From positions 62,001-126,000 of the forward strand of contig JAIWNE010000024.1 in NCBI GenBank assembly GCA_025331445.1: DNA of 64,000 bases. Direction: 5' to 3'. This stretch comes from Blakeslea trispora (taxonomy: Eukaryota > Mucoromycota > Mucoromycetes > Mucorales > Choanephoraceae). Shown here in pieces: positions 23,973-34,388 of the stretch. The notes beneath the pieces are model-generated. The model was not told where the DNA came from, did not search any database, and saw only the letters and a program-made list of their open reading frames with translations. A program made the translations under genes and the position numbers. Numbering within the stretch: position 1 is the first letter of the stretch; every line of letters starts with the position of its first letter.

Positions 23973-25472
23973 TTAGCGGTGCTTTGGGGAAAGCAATGTA
24001 TGAGGCATGTCCTCATAACGCTTCCTCTTACTGCCAGCTTTATTATTCTGTCGATAAATGAAATCATTCAAAGTGCAAAGTCTTGATTTCCAGAAGAAAA
24101 GTGACATCACCAGATTCTTCAGGCTAGAATCCACAAGCCTTATGTCACTTGGGATTAGCAAATCAGCGCACTTCTTGGCAAGACAGAAGCCACCACAGTC
24201 TACAACTTGGAACATGGTTCCATTCCATCCTTCCCAATTGATGGATATGACTGGTTGTTGCAACCTATTGCTCTTGATGATACAATGGTTGAGTCGCAGG
24301 GATTTTGATTCTTGATACTGAACCAGGGCCTTCTTGGCATCGTGCGACTTGAACTCACTGAAGGCAAGTTCTTGCTCATCGTCACCAAGGATACGCAAAT
24401 CAATTTTTCTAGGAGAAATGTTGCGTTTTTCGCTGAACCTCAAATTTGCACCAGTAGAAGAGGCAGAGAGGGAGGAAGAGGACATGGAGACATTGTAGGT
24501 ACTGTTGGCAGCACCAGAAAAGTTGTCAGAATTGTACTTCTGAACATCTACAGTGCACTTTGCACCTGTCTCGCCAATCACTATAGACAAATCTGTATCT
24601 TCGAATACAAGCAACAAGAGCTGCTTGACAAAGCCTACATAGTCTGCTTCTTGCATGTATTTGTCTTTTCTTTCTGTCAGCATAAAAATTTGATTGAGCA
24701 AGTTGATGACCTTTTGTTCTGTTGTGCCTTCATTGTCGACCAACTCCAAATATTTGCTAAGGACATATTTCTTGGCTGCTTTTGTACTGTCTGAGAAGTG
24801 GCGAAGAAACTCGTCAACAACAGAAGTAATAGTAGCTTCTTCGGCTGCTTCAACTAAGATTTCTACTTCGTTTTCTTGCCAAAGCTGAAAATATTCCTGA
24901 GGTATGACGCGTTCATACACTGCAAGCATATCAGGGTCTATGGCATCAATGATATATGAAAGTGACATCTTGAGGACACCTGACTCAGCGCTTGTCAAGC
25001 TGTCAAACTTGTCTAAGAGAGAGATGCTCAGTTTTTCGAGGAAAGCTGGAATGTTGTCATAAGTGTTGTTTTGAATGAGCTCAATCTGCTCATTGTTTTG
25101 GGTCAAGAAGGTATCCAGAAAGTCGCTCTTTTCTTCTAAAAGGTGATACCATTGGAAAAGCAATGATCTTACTTTTTCTACTTCCTCTGTCTTGAACTGA
25201 CTCCAAAATGCAAATCAATTGTGACTAACTCGTCAACACAAAGGTCTGGCTTGTATTTATTGACAATACTGCAAAAACGTGACTTCCACAAGTTGATCAG
25301 TTCTTTGGACGTGTGTTGAGAGCCATCAATCACTTCTGGGTAAGTTTCTGCGAACCCATTTAATGTTGGTTTTTCGTTTTCCTTTATATACAGACGCAAT
25401 TCTGAGAGTCAAGTTAGCTATTTGAAGAACTTTTAAAATTGGTTCTCTCTTACCTTTGCCACCAGTATACAT
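23973..25472 (-). CDS. PD-(D/E)XK nuclease-like protein, apparent frameshift
   Basis: A minus-strand gene starting at 25472: exon 1 (25454-25472) gives MYTGGK, a 50-bp intron follows, then exon 2 from 25401. Reading continues to about 25190, where the frame must shift by one base (VTIDLH to FWSQFKTEEVEKV) to reach the long 396-codon frame ending at 23973. In that frame KIDLRIL (Asp 255), SEFK (Glu 270 and Lys 272) and then QYQESKSLRLN form the order D-x14-E-x-K-..-Q, the active-site pattern of the PD-(D/E)XK restriction-endonuclease fold. A conserved-looking C-terminal part (WEGWNGTMFQVVDCGGFCLA, then WKSRL) and a basic tail (SKRKRYED) follow, the latter a possible nuclear signal. The N-terminal half is helical and acidic. 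From memory this resembles a family common in Mucorales; function unknown. It is either a young pseudogene or a base-call error. Confidence 0.65.
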
Positions 25473-27161
25473 TGCTGTGTATATAATACGGAAATAGAAA
25501 TAATGTGAGGATAGAAGTGATGTAAAGATATAATTAATTTAAAAATAGAGGTGATGTAGAGACAGAATCAATGTTGAGATAAAAGTAATTTAGAGATAAA
25601 AGTAAGTCAATAATAAATGCTGAAAGGGGTTTTTTTTTTGTAAAAGAAATTTTTGTTTATTTAAATACAAAGTTAGTAACACATCGCTGAGGGGCGTAAC
25701 GTGACTATACTAGATCGGATATTGAGCAGTGGTGTAGAACGTCATCGATTATACGCATATGTTCAAAAGGGGTGGAATGGATTATATGGTGCCAATAGGC
25801 AGTCCAAATGCGCCAATTGGTTATTGCTAAGACCTGAAGGAGATTGACATCTAATATGGCGAAGGGGTGAGCGTCTTCCAAGTTGAGCATTCGAAATATC
25901 TGCGTAGGGGAGAAATAAACTGAGGGACGAAAGCACGACAGTGCCTCCACCCAGATGGACTATTTAGAAGGACAATGAACAACAAAGTGAGGGATGGAGT
26001 CGATTTGCTGAAAGCACAGTCGACAGGTCGCGGATGGAGCTCTTCCTATGAGCGATAGAGCTTTCGCTGTTGGTAACTTACGGCAGAGCAGTCTGTACCA
26101 TAGGTCTCGTGCTGGGAGGGGAATGGAAGAAGACCAAAGGGATCGTAGTTGACGGGCTGAAAGAGGCAGCTTGCGGTCACTTGCTTCGTCAAAGTTGTGC
26201 ATTGTATATCGCCGGGAAGAAAATGAATGCCAAAGAGAAAGAGACGTCAGCTGGCGATGTAGGGGGTAAGTATCAATTTCGAGGTCCTCCGGGTACAGGT
26301 CCATAACTATGTATTGCCAAAGACATGGAGCCAGTTGCACCGTTCGTCGTCGAAGAATGTCCAGGTAAAGAGTATAGCACAGACGGGGAAAGACAGTATA
26401 TTCAGATTTGACGCGTAGTCGAAGACGATTCTGTTGGGAGTCAATGATGAAAAATGAGTCTGCAAGTAAGCCGGTGTGCCGATGAAGCCAGTGGTCCTGT
26501 GGCAAAGGCTGGAACAAACGGAAGAGCGGCAGCTTGAGTATCAAGACAAGGGCCAGACTAGAGATGTCAAGGTTGACACCGAAGTGATCAAATGCTTTGA
26601 AGATGGCGTTGATGACTGAAGTGTGAGATACCATAGCGTTTGAGCGGAAGGTAGGCTCGAAAAGCGCCAGGGTAGGGACTCCTGAGATGGGCGACAAAAA
26701 ACTGAGGTGGTGTTTCAACGCAGGCGCCACTAGTCCTTCATCCGGTCGTTCAAATAGATTGAATATCCACTTCACCTGAAGGAGCTTGTGTTGTCTATAA
26801 GGATCTAGTAGCCCTACGCCACCGTTTGTGTAGGGGAGACACAGTTGAGAGAACGATACTAGAGGATATTTCTTTTGCCACACAAAGGAGTAGATCAGAC
26901 TGCGTACCTTATCGAAGAAACTTTTAGGCGGGTTGAGAATTCTCACAGTGAACCAAAGTTTAGACAGGATAAGAGTGTTAGCGACAGAGGCTCGGCCTCG
27001 CAAAGAAAGACTTCTAGATGTGAAAATCTGAATTTGTGTTTTGATCTTTTCCAAAAGCGTGCTTTCGATCGTCTGCCTTTGGCCTACAGTGTAACTAATG
27101 TAGAATCCTAGGTAGCGGAAGGCTGAGGGGAGAGTGTTGCATACAACAGCCTCTTTCAGAG

Positions 27162-27426
27162 CAATAAAATAAAGTAAGATCAGATTAGGCTTATTGTGAC
27201 CAGTCTATTTCTATATATGGAATTCTCAGGCTGTTGCGTTCAAACGGTACAAACACTGGATACAATGTATCCAGGTTACAGGCAATGTATACAATGTGCT
27301 CAAGTTACTCAGTTATCATACCAATATTTCCCATAGTATAAATAGAGACAGAAAACATATATCTGAATAAAACATCTTTCTTTTGGTCTGATTGACTTTT
27401 TATTGTTATTAATAGTGAATATATCA
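27162..27426. mobile_element. 265-bp insertion in the LINE with 5-bp target duplication
   Basis: CAGAG occurs at 27157-27161 and again at 27427-27431. Removing one copy plus the 265 bp between them restores the LINE reading frame exactly (QYYHASLKEAVVCNTLPSAF). The insert contains TATAAATAG (about 27335) and a downstream AATAAAAC, as in a small LTR with promoter and polyadenylation signal, but its ends are not the canonical TG..CA in one orientation. A solo LTR or a small non-autonomous element are both possible. Confidence 0.8.
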
Positions 27427-27760
27427 CAGAGAGATGCATGGTAGTACTGGGAGATCTGATGCTCCTGTAGTAGTGTTCGTCAAGAGGGAGAGACCCGTCC
27501 GTTCAACGCAAAGGCTTCGGTTTTGTGTTGGTTGAATCGTGCTTTTGACACTGCTCCGTAGGCCTGTAGGTGTACCTGTAATCGGTGGAAGTCTGCTCTG
27601 TCGTTGACAAATACACATATGTCATCTGCGTAGGCTAGGCATTTGAGCTGCTGTTTCTGTTCTTGGTGAACCGAAATGTAGCCGGTGTATGCAGGGTCCT
27701 GTAGGATGGACAGAAGTAGAGGTTCTAAGGCTATATTAAATAGAAGTGGCGAAAGAGGGT

Positions 27761-28674
27761 TGTGATATTTCGCGGGTGAGGAACTATAAAAATTCAATGA
27801 GAGGGAACTCGGGTACTATTTATTAGAAGAAATAAAAGTGGGGATTTCTACTACTGCTATATTATGTCTGGTTTATATATGATTTTTGTAAGATCTGAGT
27901 ATAATGTATTTCTGACCTATTCTCAGATAGATCGGTATGAACAATTTCCTTCTAGGATATCTAGCCATTTGTGTTAACAAGATGTCGGTACTAGATCTAA
28001 TCCCTCAAATCAGAATGATTTGAAAATATGTTATTTGGATCTGGATATAACTTTTGAGAAGCATTTACTGCTGTCTCGTTAAAAGGTATATAATTAAGTT
28101 ATCCAATAGCATATCAGGCATAACCGTTTCATATAATTTATTCACAAGGATAGTTGGTAGTTAGAGCAGTTTGTATAGTTGATAAAGATAGACAAGCCCG
28201 TTTTATATTTGTCTCAGAACTATCGTTTATCCAAACAATGATTTAGTCTTTTGTCAATTCAAATCTCTAAGACCATTATTTGTGTATAGAGAATACTATC
28301 TACAATTGTAGATCTTTGTATATCTCTTAACTGTGTACTTACAATAGTACCACAGTTATTTGTAGCAATAAAATAGGGAGAAGTGCCACTTGTATAAATC
28401 TGTCCTTGCTTACAATGTGTTAGCTACGCACATTGGAAGCTTTATACATCATGTTGTTTCTTCTATAGTTATTACTTTTTTCTATTGTGTTAAAATCAAT
28501 TATGCAAGCTCATGGCTTGACATTGGTTGATTTTGTGTTTTCCAACTTTGTGAATTATTTTTGATGTATCGATTATTTTGGCCATTGTCAAAATAAATCG
28601 TATCTGAATGAGTTCAGATCCGTAATTATTTTTTATGTATGTTTTGTATGTGTGTTTATGTCCCAAATACGACA
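27761..28674. mobile_element. Solo LTR, 914 bp, with AGGGT target duplication
   Basis: The insert splits the reverse transcriptase motif RQGDP-LSPLLFN of the LINE. It begins TGTGATATTTCGCGG and ends CCCAAATACGACA, giving the TG..CA termini of LTRs with a TGT/ACA inverted end. It is flanked by AGGGT at 27756-27760 and 28675-28679, the 5-bp duplication expected from retroviral-type integrase. No internal coding is present, so it is best read as a solo LTR left by recombination between two LTRs. The superfamily (Gypsy or Copia) cannot be told from the LTR alone. Confidence 0.88.
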
Positions 28675-29443
28675 AGGGTCACCTTGTCGTAGCCTCCGCT
28701 CTTGATGTACTGCCGAAGTGAAGTACCCATTCACATTGATACGTACTGCATTTCCAAAGAACAACTTAGTAATACAATTGATCACACTACAGAGGAATCC
28801 AAAGGTATGTAAGACTCGAACGAGGTAGGTACCAAGTACTCTGTCGTAGGCCTTTTCCTGATCTAGAAGAAGCCCGATACCTGGAGAGGACTGGTGCTGG
28901 GCTTGTTGAACAATGAGGTGAACCAAAAGACCATTTTCCCCAATGAATCTCCCTGGTAGGAATCCCGTTTGGAATGGATTAATGACACGAGCCACTACGG
29001 GAGCCATTCTTTTTGTTAAGAGCCGAGTAAAGATTTTTGCATCGCAATGATAAGCGATATAGGCCTCCAGTTTTGCAAATCTTGCAAGTCATTCTTTTTA
29101 GGTAAGAGTCTTACGCGGATGTCTTTCCACGAGGGTGGGAATATCCCTCTGTTAAGAGCATCATTGTATACCTCTTCTATCAGTGGTTCTAATTCAGGGA
29201 TACTAAACAGTAGCTGCATGTATGCGTAATCGAGGCCATCACTACCCGGGCTGCTTTGTTTAGGACTTCGTTTGGATAGACTCTGAAGGGTCTCAACCGT
29301 AATACATTCCTCCAAGACTTCTTTGTCGTCCTCTGTCAAACGTCTGTCGAAGTGGATCCCCTGTAGATAGGAGTCGATGTCCCCAAGAGGTACTGTATCA
29401 GCGGCATAAAGATTCTGGTAGAATCGATGAGCTGTGTCTTCTA

Positions 29444-30788
29444 CACTCCCCTAACATTAATTTTTGTACTTTTTTTTTTGGTTTTAAGCCCTGCATTGAA
29501 ATGAACATCAACCATCCAAAGCTTTTACTCCTTGACTTCTAATAGGAAGCTGCTGCCAACTAACTCGAATAGAGTATTACATGAGTACTTTCAAAACATA
29601 CAAAAGAATTTTTTATTAATACTTTGTTGGGCCGCCATTATTATCTATGACGGCCTCACATCGATGTCTCATACTGAGAGCCAAACGATGAAGAAGTTCA
29701 TCATTTATTGACTCCCACTCCTGTCGCAACACGACCTTCATTGTTTCAACATTTTTGATGTCGGCCCGTCAGCTTTCCATCCTCGTCTCGAGAGCCCACC
29801 ACAGGTGCTCAATTGGATTGAGATCAGGGCTTTGAGCGGGCCAGTACTCGAAACCTCCTAATCATGTGGTGCATCTTCCAATCCTTTGCCTTGGCACTTG
29901 TGTGGCAAGTAGCCCCATCATCTTGCAGGAGGAATGAGGTTTCATGCTGAGCATTGAGCCTCATCTACCAAGACTGGAATTCATCAGATAAAATTCTGAT
30001 GTATTCGTCTTGGTTCACAGTGCCATCTACGATGACAAGAGGCCCAAGCCCACCAGCCCAAAAACACCCCCAAACCATCACGCCACCTCTTCCAAACTTC
30101 CAAGTTGGAACGACGTTGTTCTGATTGTAACGAGTGCCAACCTGTCGAAGCACTCGCTTGGCTGCGTCGCTATCTGTGACAGAGAAGCGCGACTCATCAG
30201 ACCAGATCACTCTACTCCACTGATCGTCAGTCCAGTTGGCATGGTCCTTGGCCCATTGAAGACGCAACTTCTTGTGTAGGTCATTTAGACCAGGCTTATG
30301 GGCTGCAAAGCGAGAATGGAGCCCCAACTCGGCCAGATAGCGAACAACTGTTGGGCGGGAAACAGTGACACCTTGCTTTCTCAACTCTGATTTCACCTCT
30401 GGAATCGTCATGAAAGGTTCCCTCAATACTATATATTTGAGCAAATTCAACCCTTTCTTACTTATTTTAGGCTTTGCTGCAGGTGCTGATCGAGGTAAGG
30501 CCGAACCAGTTTCTTTAATTCTTTTACAGATGTACTGTACAGTGCTCTTGGGCAATTCAACAAGATCAGCAATCTCCTGATAACTGTGGTCGGCTTTACA
30601 CAAATAAAAAACTCCTCAGTATTTATCCTCTTTTGATTTACGTTGAGTGCGTTTAGTTGTTGATTTTCTGATAGGTGGCATAGTAGATTGTCATAAGAAA
30701 ACACGATTAAAGCTGTTTATTATTATGCTCATGATGATGATTTTAACCTCATTTGAAAGGCCGTACGAAAATTAATGTTAGGGGAGTG
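29444..30788 (-). mobile_element. Tc1-like DNA transposon, complete in outline but inactive
   Basis: A 1345-bp element with 26-bp terminal inverted repeats (CACTCCCCTAACATTAA.. at the left, its complement at the right, one mismatch). Left flank is TA (29442-29443); the right flank is CA (30789-30790), a decayed TA. It encodes a transposase on the minus strand and has the 1.3-kb length usual for Tc1 elements. It abuts the truncated 5' side of the LINE, and no LINE sequence is recognisable on its right side. Confidence 0.93.
29620..30681 (-). pseudogene. Broken Tc1-like transposase (DDE)
   Basis: The probable start is at 30681 (MPPIRKSTTKRTQRK). An in-frame TGA interrupts the N-terminus near 30618. 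The longest intact part (29965-30603) has the paired helix-turn-helix (SYQEIADLVELPKSTVQYI) and the first catalytic Asp (IWSDESRFS), then ends at a stop after DEFQSW. Downstream frames still show the second Asp (LQDDGATCHTS) and the final Glu (WPAQSPDLNPIEHLW), separated by a frameshift and more stops. The Asp-to-Glu spacing is about 34-35, as in Tc1 transposases. The protein would have cut and pasted the element at TA sites; it cannot be made from this copy. Confidence 0.93.
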
Positions 30789-30790
30789 CA

Positions 30791-31044
30791 TTGTATTTTT
30801 CAGCAAATAAGAGAAAATTATTGGATAAAATGAGAGAAAATTATTGAACAAATAAAGAAAAATTAAGAGAAAAAAAAAATGGTAATTAGTAGAAAGCACT
30901 TTTGTTAATTAATAATAGTGAGAAAAGTGCTTTCTACTAATTACCATTTTTTTTTCTCTTAATTTTTCTAGGACTTTCTCTTATTTGACCTAAAATTTTC
31001 TCTTACTTTTTCTGAAATTTTCTCTTATTTGCTGAATAATACAA
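30791..31044. mobile_element. Foldback MITE, copy 2, inserted at the edge of the Tc1 element
   Basis: A 254-bp relative of the element at 21804-22017: same TTGTATTTTTCAGC start, complementary end (GCTGAATAATACAA), same TAAGAGAAAATTATTG blocks. The centre is longer and forms a near-perfect palindrome around GTGCTTTCTACTAATTACCA. Its left flank CA (30789-30790) is also the right target-site dinucleotide of the Tc1 element; its right flank is TA (31045-31046). It therefore appears to have inserted into the TA at the Tc1 end. Confidence 0.87.
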
Positions 31045-33304
31045 TAGCTGGTAAATCAGCAAAAAAAAAAAAAGAAAGTCATGCACCTGTAGTCTCACAC
31101 ACACACGCACACAAACGCTTACACAGAGACGTACAACTACACAACTTTTTTTTCTTTGCCTTCATCGAGTTTAACGTGTACACACGCACACGCATATATC
31201 TAGCTTGGAGTCCAAGTAAACACATACGCGATAATGCACACACGGCTGCTGGCTGCCTTGTCTAGAAAACAAGTCCGTCGACCATCATCCTAAACGCAGC
31301 TGGTCAAGCCAACTCCAGAGAACTAGAGCAAGCCGAAACCACCAACAACAGTTTTATACATACATATACATATATACATACATATACATATATACATACA
31401 TATACATATATACATACATATATACATACATATACATATATACATATATACATACATATATATATATATATGACCCTCAGTACGAAAACCTCAGTACGAA
31501 ACCAAGGCACCGATTAGTTTGACCAAACCGATGTAAACACCCGCAATGCCTTGGACAGATCATCACTTTCGATATTGAAAAATACTTACGTGGTGCGTAG
31601 ACTGCTGATCGCTATGTCTCACTTGTCATTTAGAAATAATAAAAGTTGAAAAAAAAAATTAAAAAAAAAAATTAAAAAAAAAATCAAAAAAAAAATTAAA
31701 AAAAAAAAGAAGAAAAAGAAGAAAGACAACTGCTTCGAAAAGACAGGTGTCTGTTAGAAGTTCATGACGCTTCTAACTAGTTGAAAGTTCATGACTCTTC
31801 CAACTTGTTTGCCCCTAGACCGATTCCCCAGATCCATCTTCTTCTTCTGCTTCTGCTTCTTCTTTTTTTTTTTGCCCCAGATCTGTTCTCTCATACAAAC
31901 ATATGTCGATGTATATACAAGACGGTATAATACAATATATATGTATGTATATAGTAGTATACCTTTAGTTAGAAGTTCGTCACTCCTCTAACTTGTCAGA
32001 AGTTCGCTACGCTTCCAACCTGCCAAAAGTTCGCCACGCTTTTGACTTTTTCATTTCTTTTTTTGTTTGCCCCAGATCCGCTTTCTCATACAAACATATG
32101 TCGATGAATATACAAGATGGTATAATTGCCTCTTGGACAAATACTGGTCAGAAGTTGCTCAAGCTTTTGACTCTGTATGCTACGACAACAACCTGACCCG
32201 ACAGTTGAAGTCTTTTGTATGTATGTTACGTATGTTTGCGTCTCCCTTAGTTTGCATCTCCCTTAGTTTTGCATGCTGTTAGCTAATGAGATGTCCACGT
32301 CATCCCACTGCTAGACTATTGTCCCTGGTCAATAGTCTTTTTATGTATATATATACGTGTATATACATATATGAAATAGTATACCGTTTGCCTCAGATCC
32401 CTATTCTATTCTATTGCTGTTGCTTCTCTTATTTACATTGTCTGCAGTGGAAGAATAGGCGTTATATATAGCCGCGCGCGGGTGCACATTGTTTAGCGTA
32501 CGTTGGCTGTCCTGCAAGGGGTAGCGACTTCCGAGCACCAGACTAGAACAACAACTAAACAGATGTACACTACTACACATAAACCTATCCGAGTATGCCT
32601 GTGACCATCTTAGCAACAGAAGCAACAATAAAACTAACACAGTTGCACAGAACACACTAAAGAAGGAAAAAAAGAAGAAAAAAGAAGCGGGGGGGGAGGC
32701 GCCTTGTCTAACAATAAGCCAAAAAAAGATTTGGGTGTAACTGACGTGTCTCCGAAAAATTTTAGGCGAATGTTATTCGTTGAATTTTTTCAGGCCACAA
32801 TGTGTTTTTTTAGGCGTTGATTTTTTTTTTAGGCGTTGGAAATTCTTTAGGATTTTTATTATCTTCAAAATTAATTTTGGCGAGATGACCACGTAGATTA
32901 TCACTGTATTTATTCCAACCAAATCACTTTTGAGAAGCAGCACACACACACGAAAAAAAAGAGAAAATGAGATAAAGAGAGACAGTTGCTGCTGTAGTCA
33001 TGGATCTCGGCAGTTATGACCTGGAAAGTTATCATTCCGAAAGTTATCGTTCCGAAAGTTGTTACTCAGAAACAGAGCTGTCATTCAGAAAGCTATCGAG
33101 AAAAGACAAATCGACGCTGCAACGAGCTCACCCGAGACAACAGCGAGACTGTATGAGAGCGAGACATATGGTTGGAGTTGCTTTGCTGTGCAGGTTTTGG
33201 TCCGAGATGACTTTTCCGTTTTCCATCTTTCCGTTTTCCATCTTTCCGTTTTCCATCTATCATTTTTCAATTTATTGTTAATTTATTGTTAATTTATTGT
33301 TAGT
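31045..33304. other. Desert segment with microsatellites and duplicated blocks, no gene seen
   Basis: About 2.26 kb. A TATACATA-type array covers 31354-31471. A-rich units of the form TT(A)9-11 fill 31647-31710. Blocks at about 31868-31935 and 32064-32135 are imperfect copies (both read CATACAAACATATGTCGATG then ATATACAAGA), and a third, weaker copy is near 32340-32400. Several AGTTCGTCAC-type units recur between 31756 and 32050. Around 32760-32850 the word TTTTAGGCG recurs four times. A 15-bp TTTCCGTTTTCCATC unit occurs three times at 33218-33260, then AATTTATTGTT three times. The open frames here are repeat artefacts. Confidence 0.6.
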
Positions 33305-33513
33305 TTGCTGTTGCTGCTGTTGCTGTTGTTGCTGCTGTTGCTGTTGTTGCTGTTGTTGCTGTTGTTGTTGTTGAAGAATCACCAAGGTATCGACTGCAAT
33401 CTATTCTGTGGATTCTCTCCTTCTTATCTTTCCTCTTTCTCTTTCTTTTAGCCTGTACAACATCTACTTTCAACTAGTCAATCTGGAGTTTTGTTTTGGA
33501 GGTTTGGGTATGG

Positions 33514-33545
<32 letters not shown>

Positions 33546-34275
33546 GTATCAGTAACAGGAATAGTGTGTTTAGTCAGCAAGCATGCAACAATAGAGTGCT
33601 GAGTGTCAGAGTGCTGAGTGTCAGAGTGCTGAGTATCAGATCGTTGATTTACAGAATGAAGGATTGGATCGAGGTTGCTCGCGAAAAAAAAACAAAGAAA
33701 CAGAGAAACAAATGGAGAAAGAAGAAAGGATTACGGGCAGCCAGTCAAGGAGCGATACAACATCCCATTGTACTGCATTGCGCGAAAGAGAAAGAGAAGA
33801 AGAGGATATTGATGGATGAACAGAAGGACGGTCGAGGGGACAATTATATCAGCTCAGCATATAGCTATCTATCTGCCTATCTACTTTTATTTTTATTTTA
33901 TTTTATTTTGTATTTATCCAGCGCCAATCAACATAACATCGCTATACAGTATACTCGATTGTATGTTCTTGATCTGGATCGAACCTTGTCTGTACTTCTC
34001 TGTATCAATGTACGGCCATTTCTGAAATGTTATAGAAAAGAAAGAGGAGGATCAGAAACAGTGTGGCAAAAACAGCAATGTGAGGATGCTATGAGAGATG
34101 CTATGAGAGATGCTATGAGATATGCTATGAGAGATGCTATGAGAGATGATAGAGCATCTGATGCAAGACCACAACATGCGTTTCGCTTGATTCTAAAGAA
34201 CTTTTTGATGGCTTATCTGCTAAACATAAAGCACAAAATAAATGCTGACGTCCTTCGAGTCATTTGTAAAGAGAA
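33305..34275 (+). repeat. Unclassified dispersed repeat, copy B (inverted relative to 19.8-20.7 kb)
   Basis: The partner of copy A. It starts in a TTG/CTG trinucleotide tract (33305-33374) and runs to the GAGAAA array. The plus strand has an open frame from 33491 to 34453 (320 codons) containing the same core (RTLSVLLCINVRPFLKCYR) as copy A. Copy B differs by a shorter (CAGA)n tract, an extra GAGTGCTGAGTGTCA duplication at about 33594-33635 and five copies of a 12-bp GATGCTATGAGA unit at 34086-34147. Unique parts look roughly 90-95 percent identical by eye; an alignment is needed for a real figure. Confidence 0.85.
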
Positions 34276-34388
34276 AGAGAAAGAGAAAGAGAAAGAGAAA
34301 GAGAAAGAGAAAGAGAAAGAGAAAGAGAAAGAGAAAGAGAAAGAGAAAGAGAAAGAGAAAGAGAAAGAGAAAGAGAAAGAGAAAGAGA
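34269..34388. repeat. (GAGAAA)n microsatellite, about 20 units
   Basis: A perfect 120-bp homopurine run of GAGAAA units at the edge of inverted-repeat copy B. Translation gives a Lys-Glu alternating tract, which explains the long open frame through it. Homopurine mirror-like runs of this length can form triplex (H-) DNA; that is general knowledge, not shown here. Confidence 0.95.

Larger units (their letters stand above)
25632..29443 (-). mobile_element. Non-LTR (LINE) retrotransposon, 5'-truncated and decayed
   Basis: The minus strand reads, from 29443 downwards, a reverse transcriptase: SPKQSSPGSDGLDYAYMQ, RPISLI, TGFLPGRFIGENG, LLLDQEKAYDRV, RQGD-PLSPLLFN and the catalytic YADD (LAYADDICVFVND). 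It then continues to a C-terminal zinc knuckle CRLCFQQIDSIPHFVVHC (CX2CX8HX4C, zf-RVT type) and ends near an A-run at 25632. The endonuclease half is missing. There is a one-base frameshift near 29030-29040, in-frame stops at about 27480 (TGA) and 25960 (TAG), and two foreign insertions (27162-27426 and 27761-28674). RT plus zf-RVT order indicates an L1-like LINE. Its 3' end lies 160 bp upstream of the start of the PD-(D/E)XK gene. Confidence 0.93.

Noticed and set aside
31029..32655. Several open frames of 60-90 codons in the desert.
   Set aside because: They overlap microsatellites or T-rich runs and differ in every frame without domain signals.
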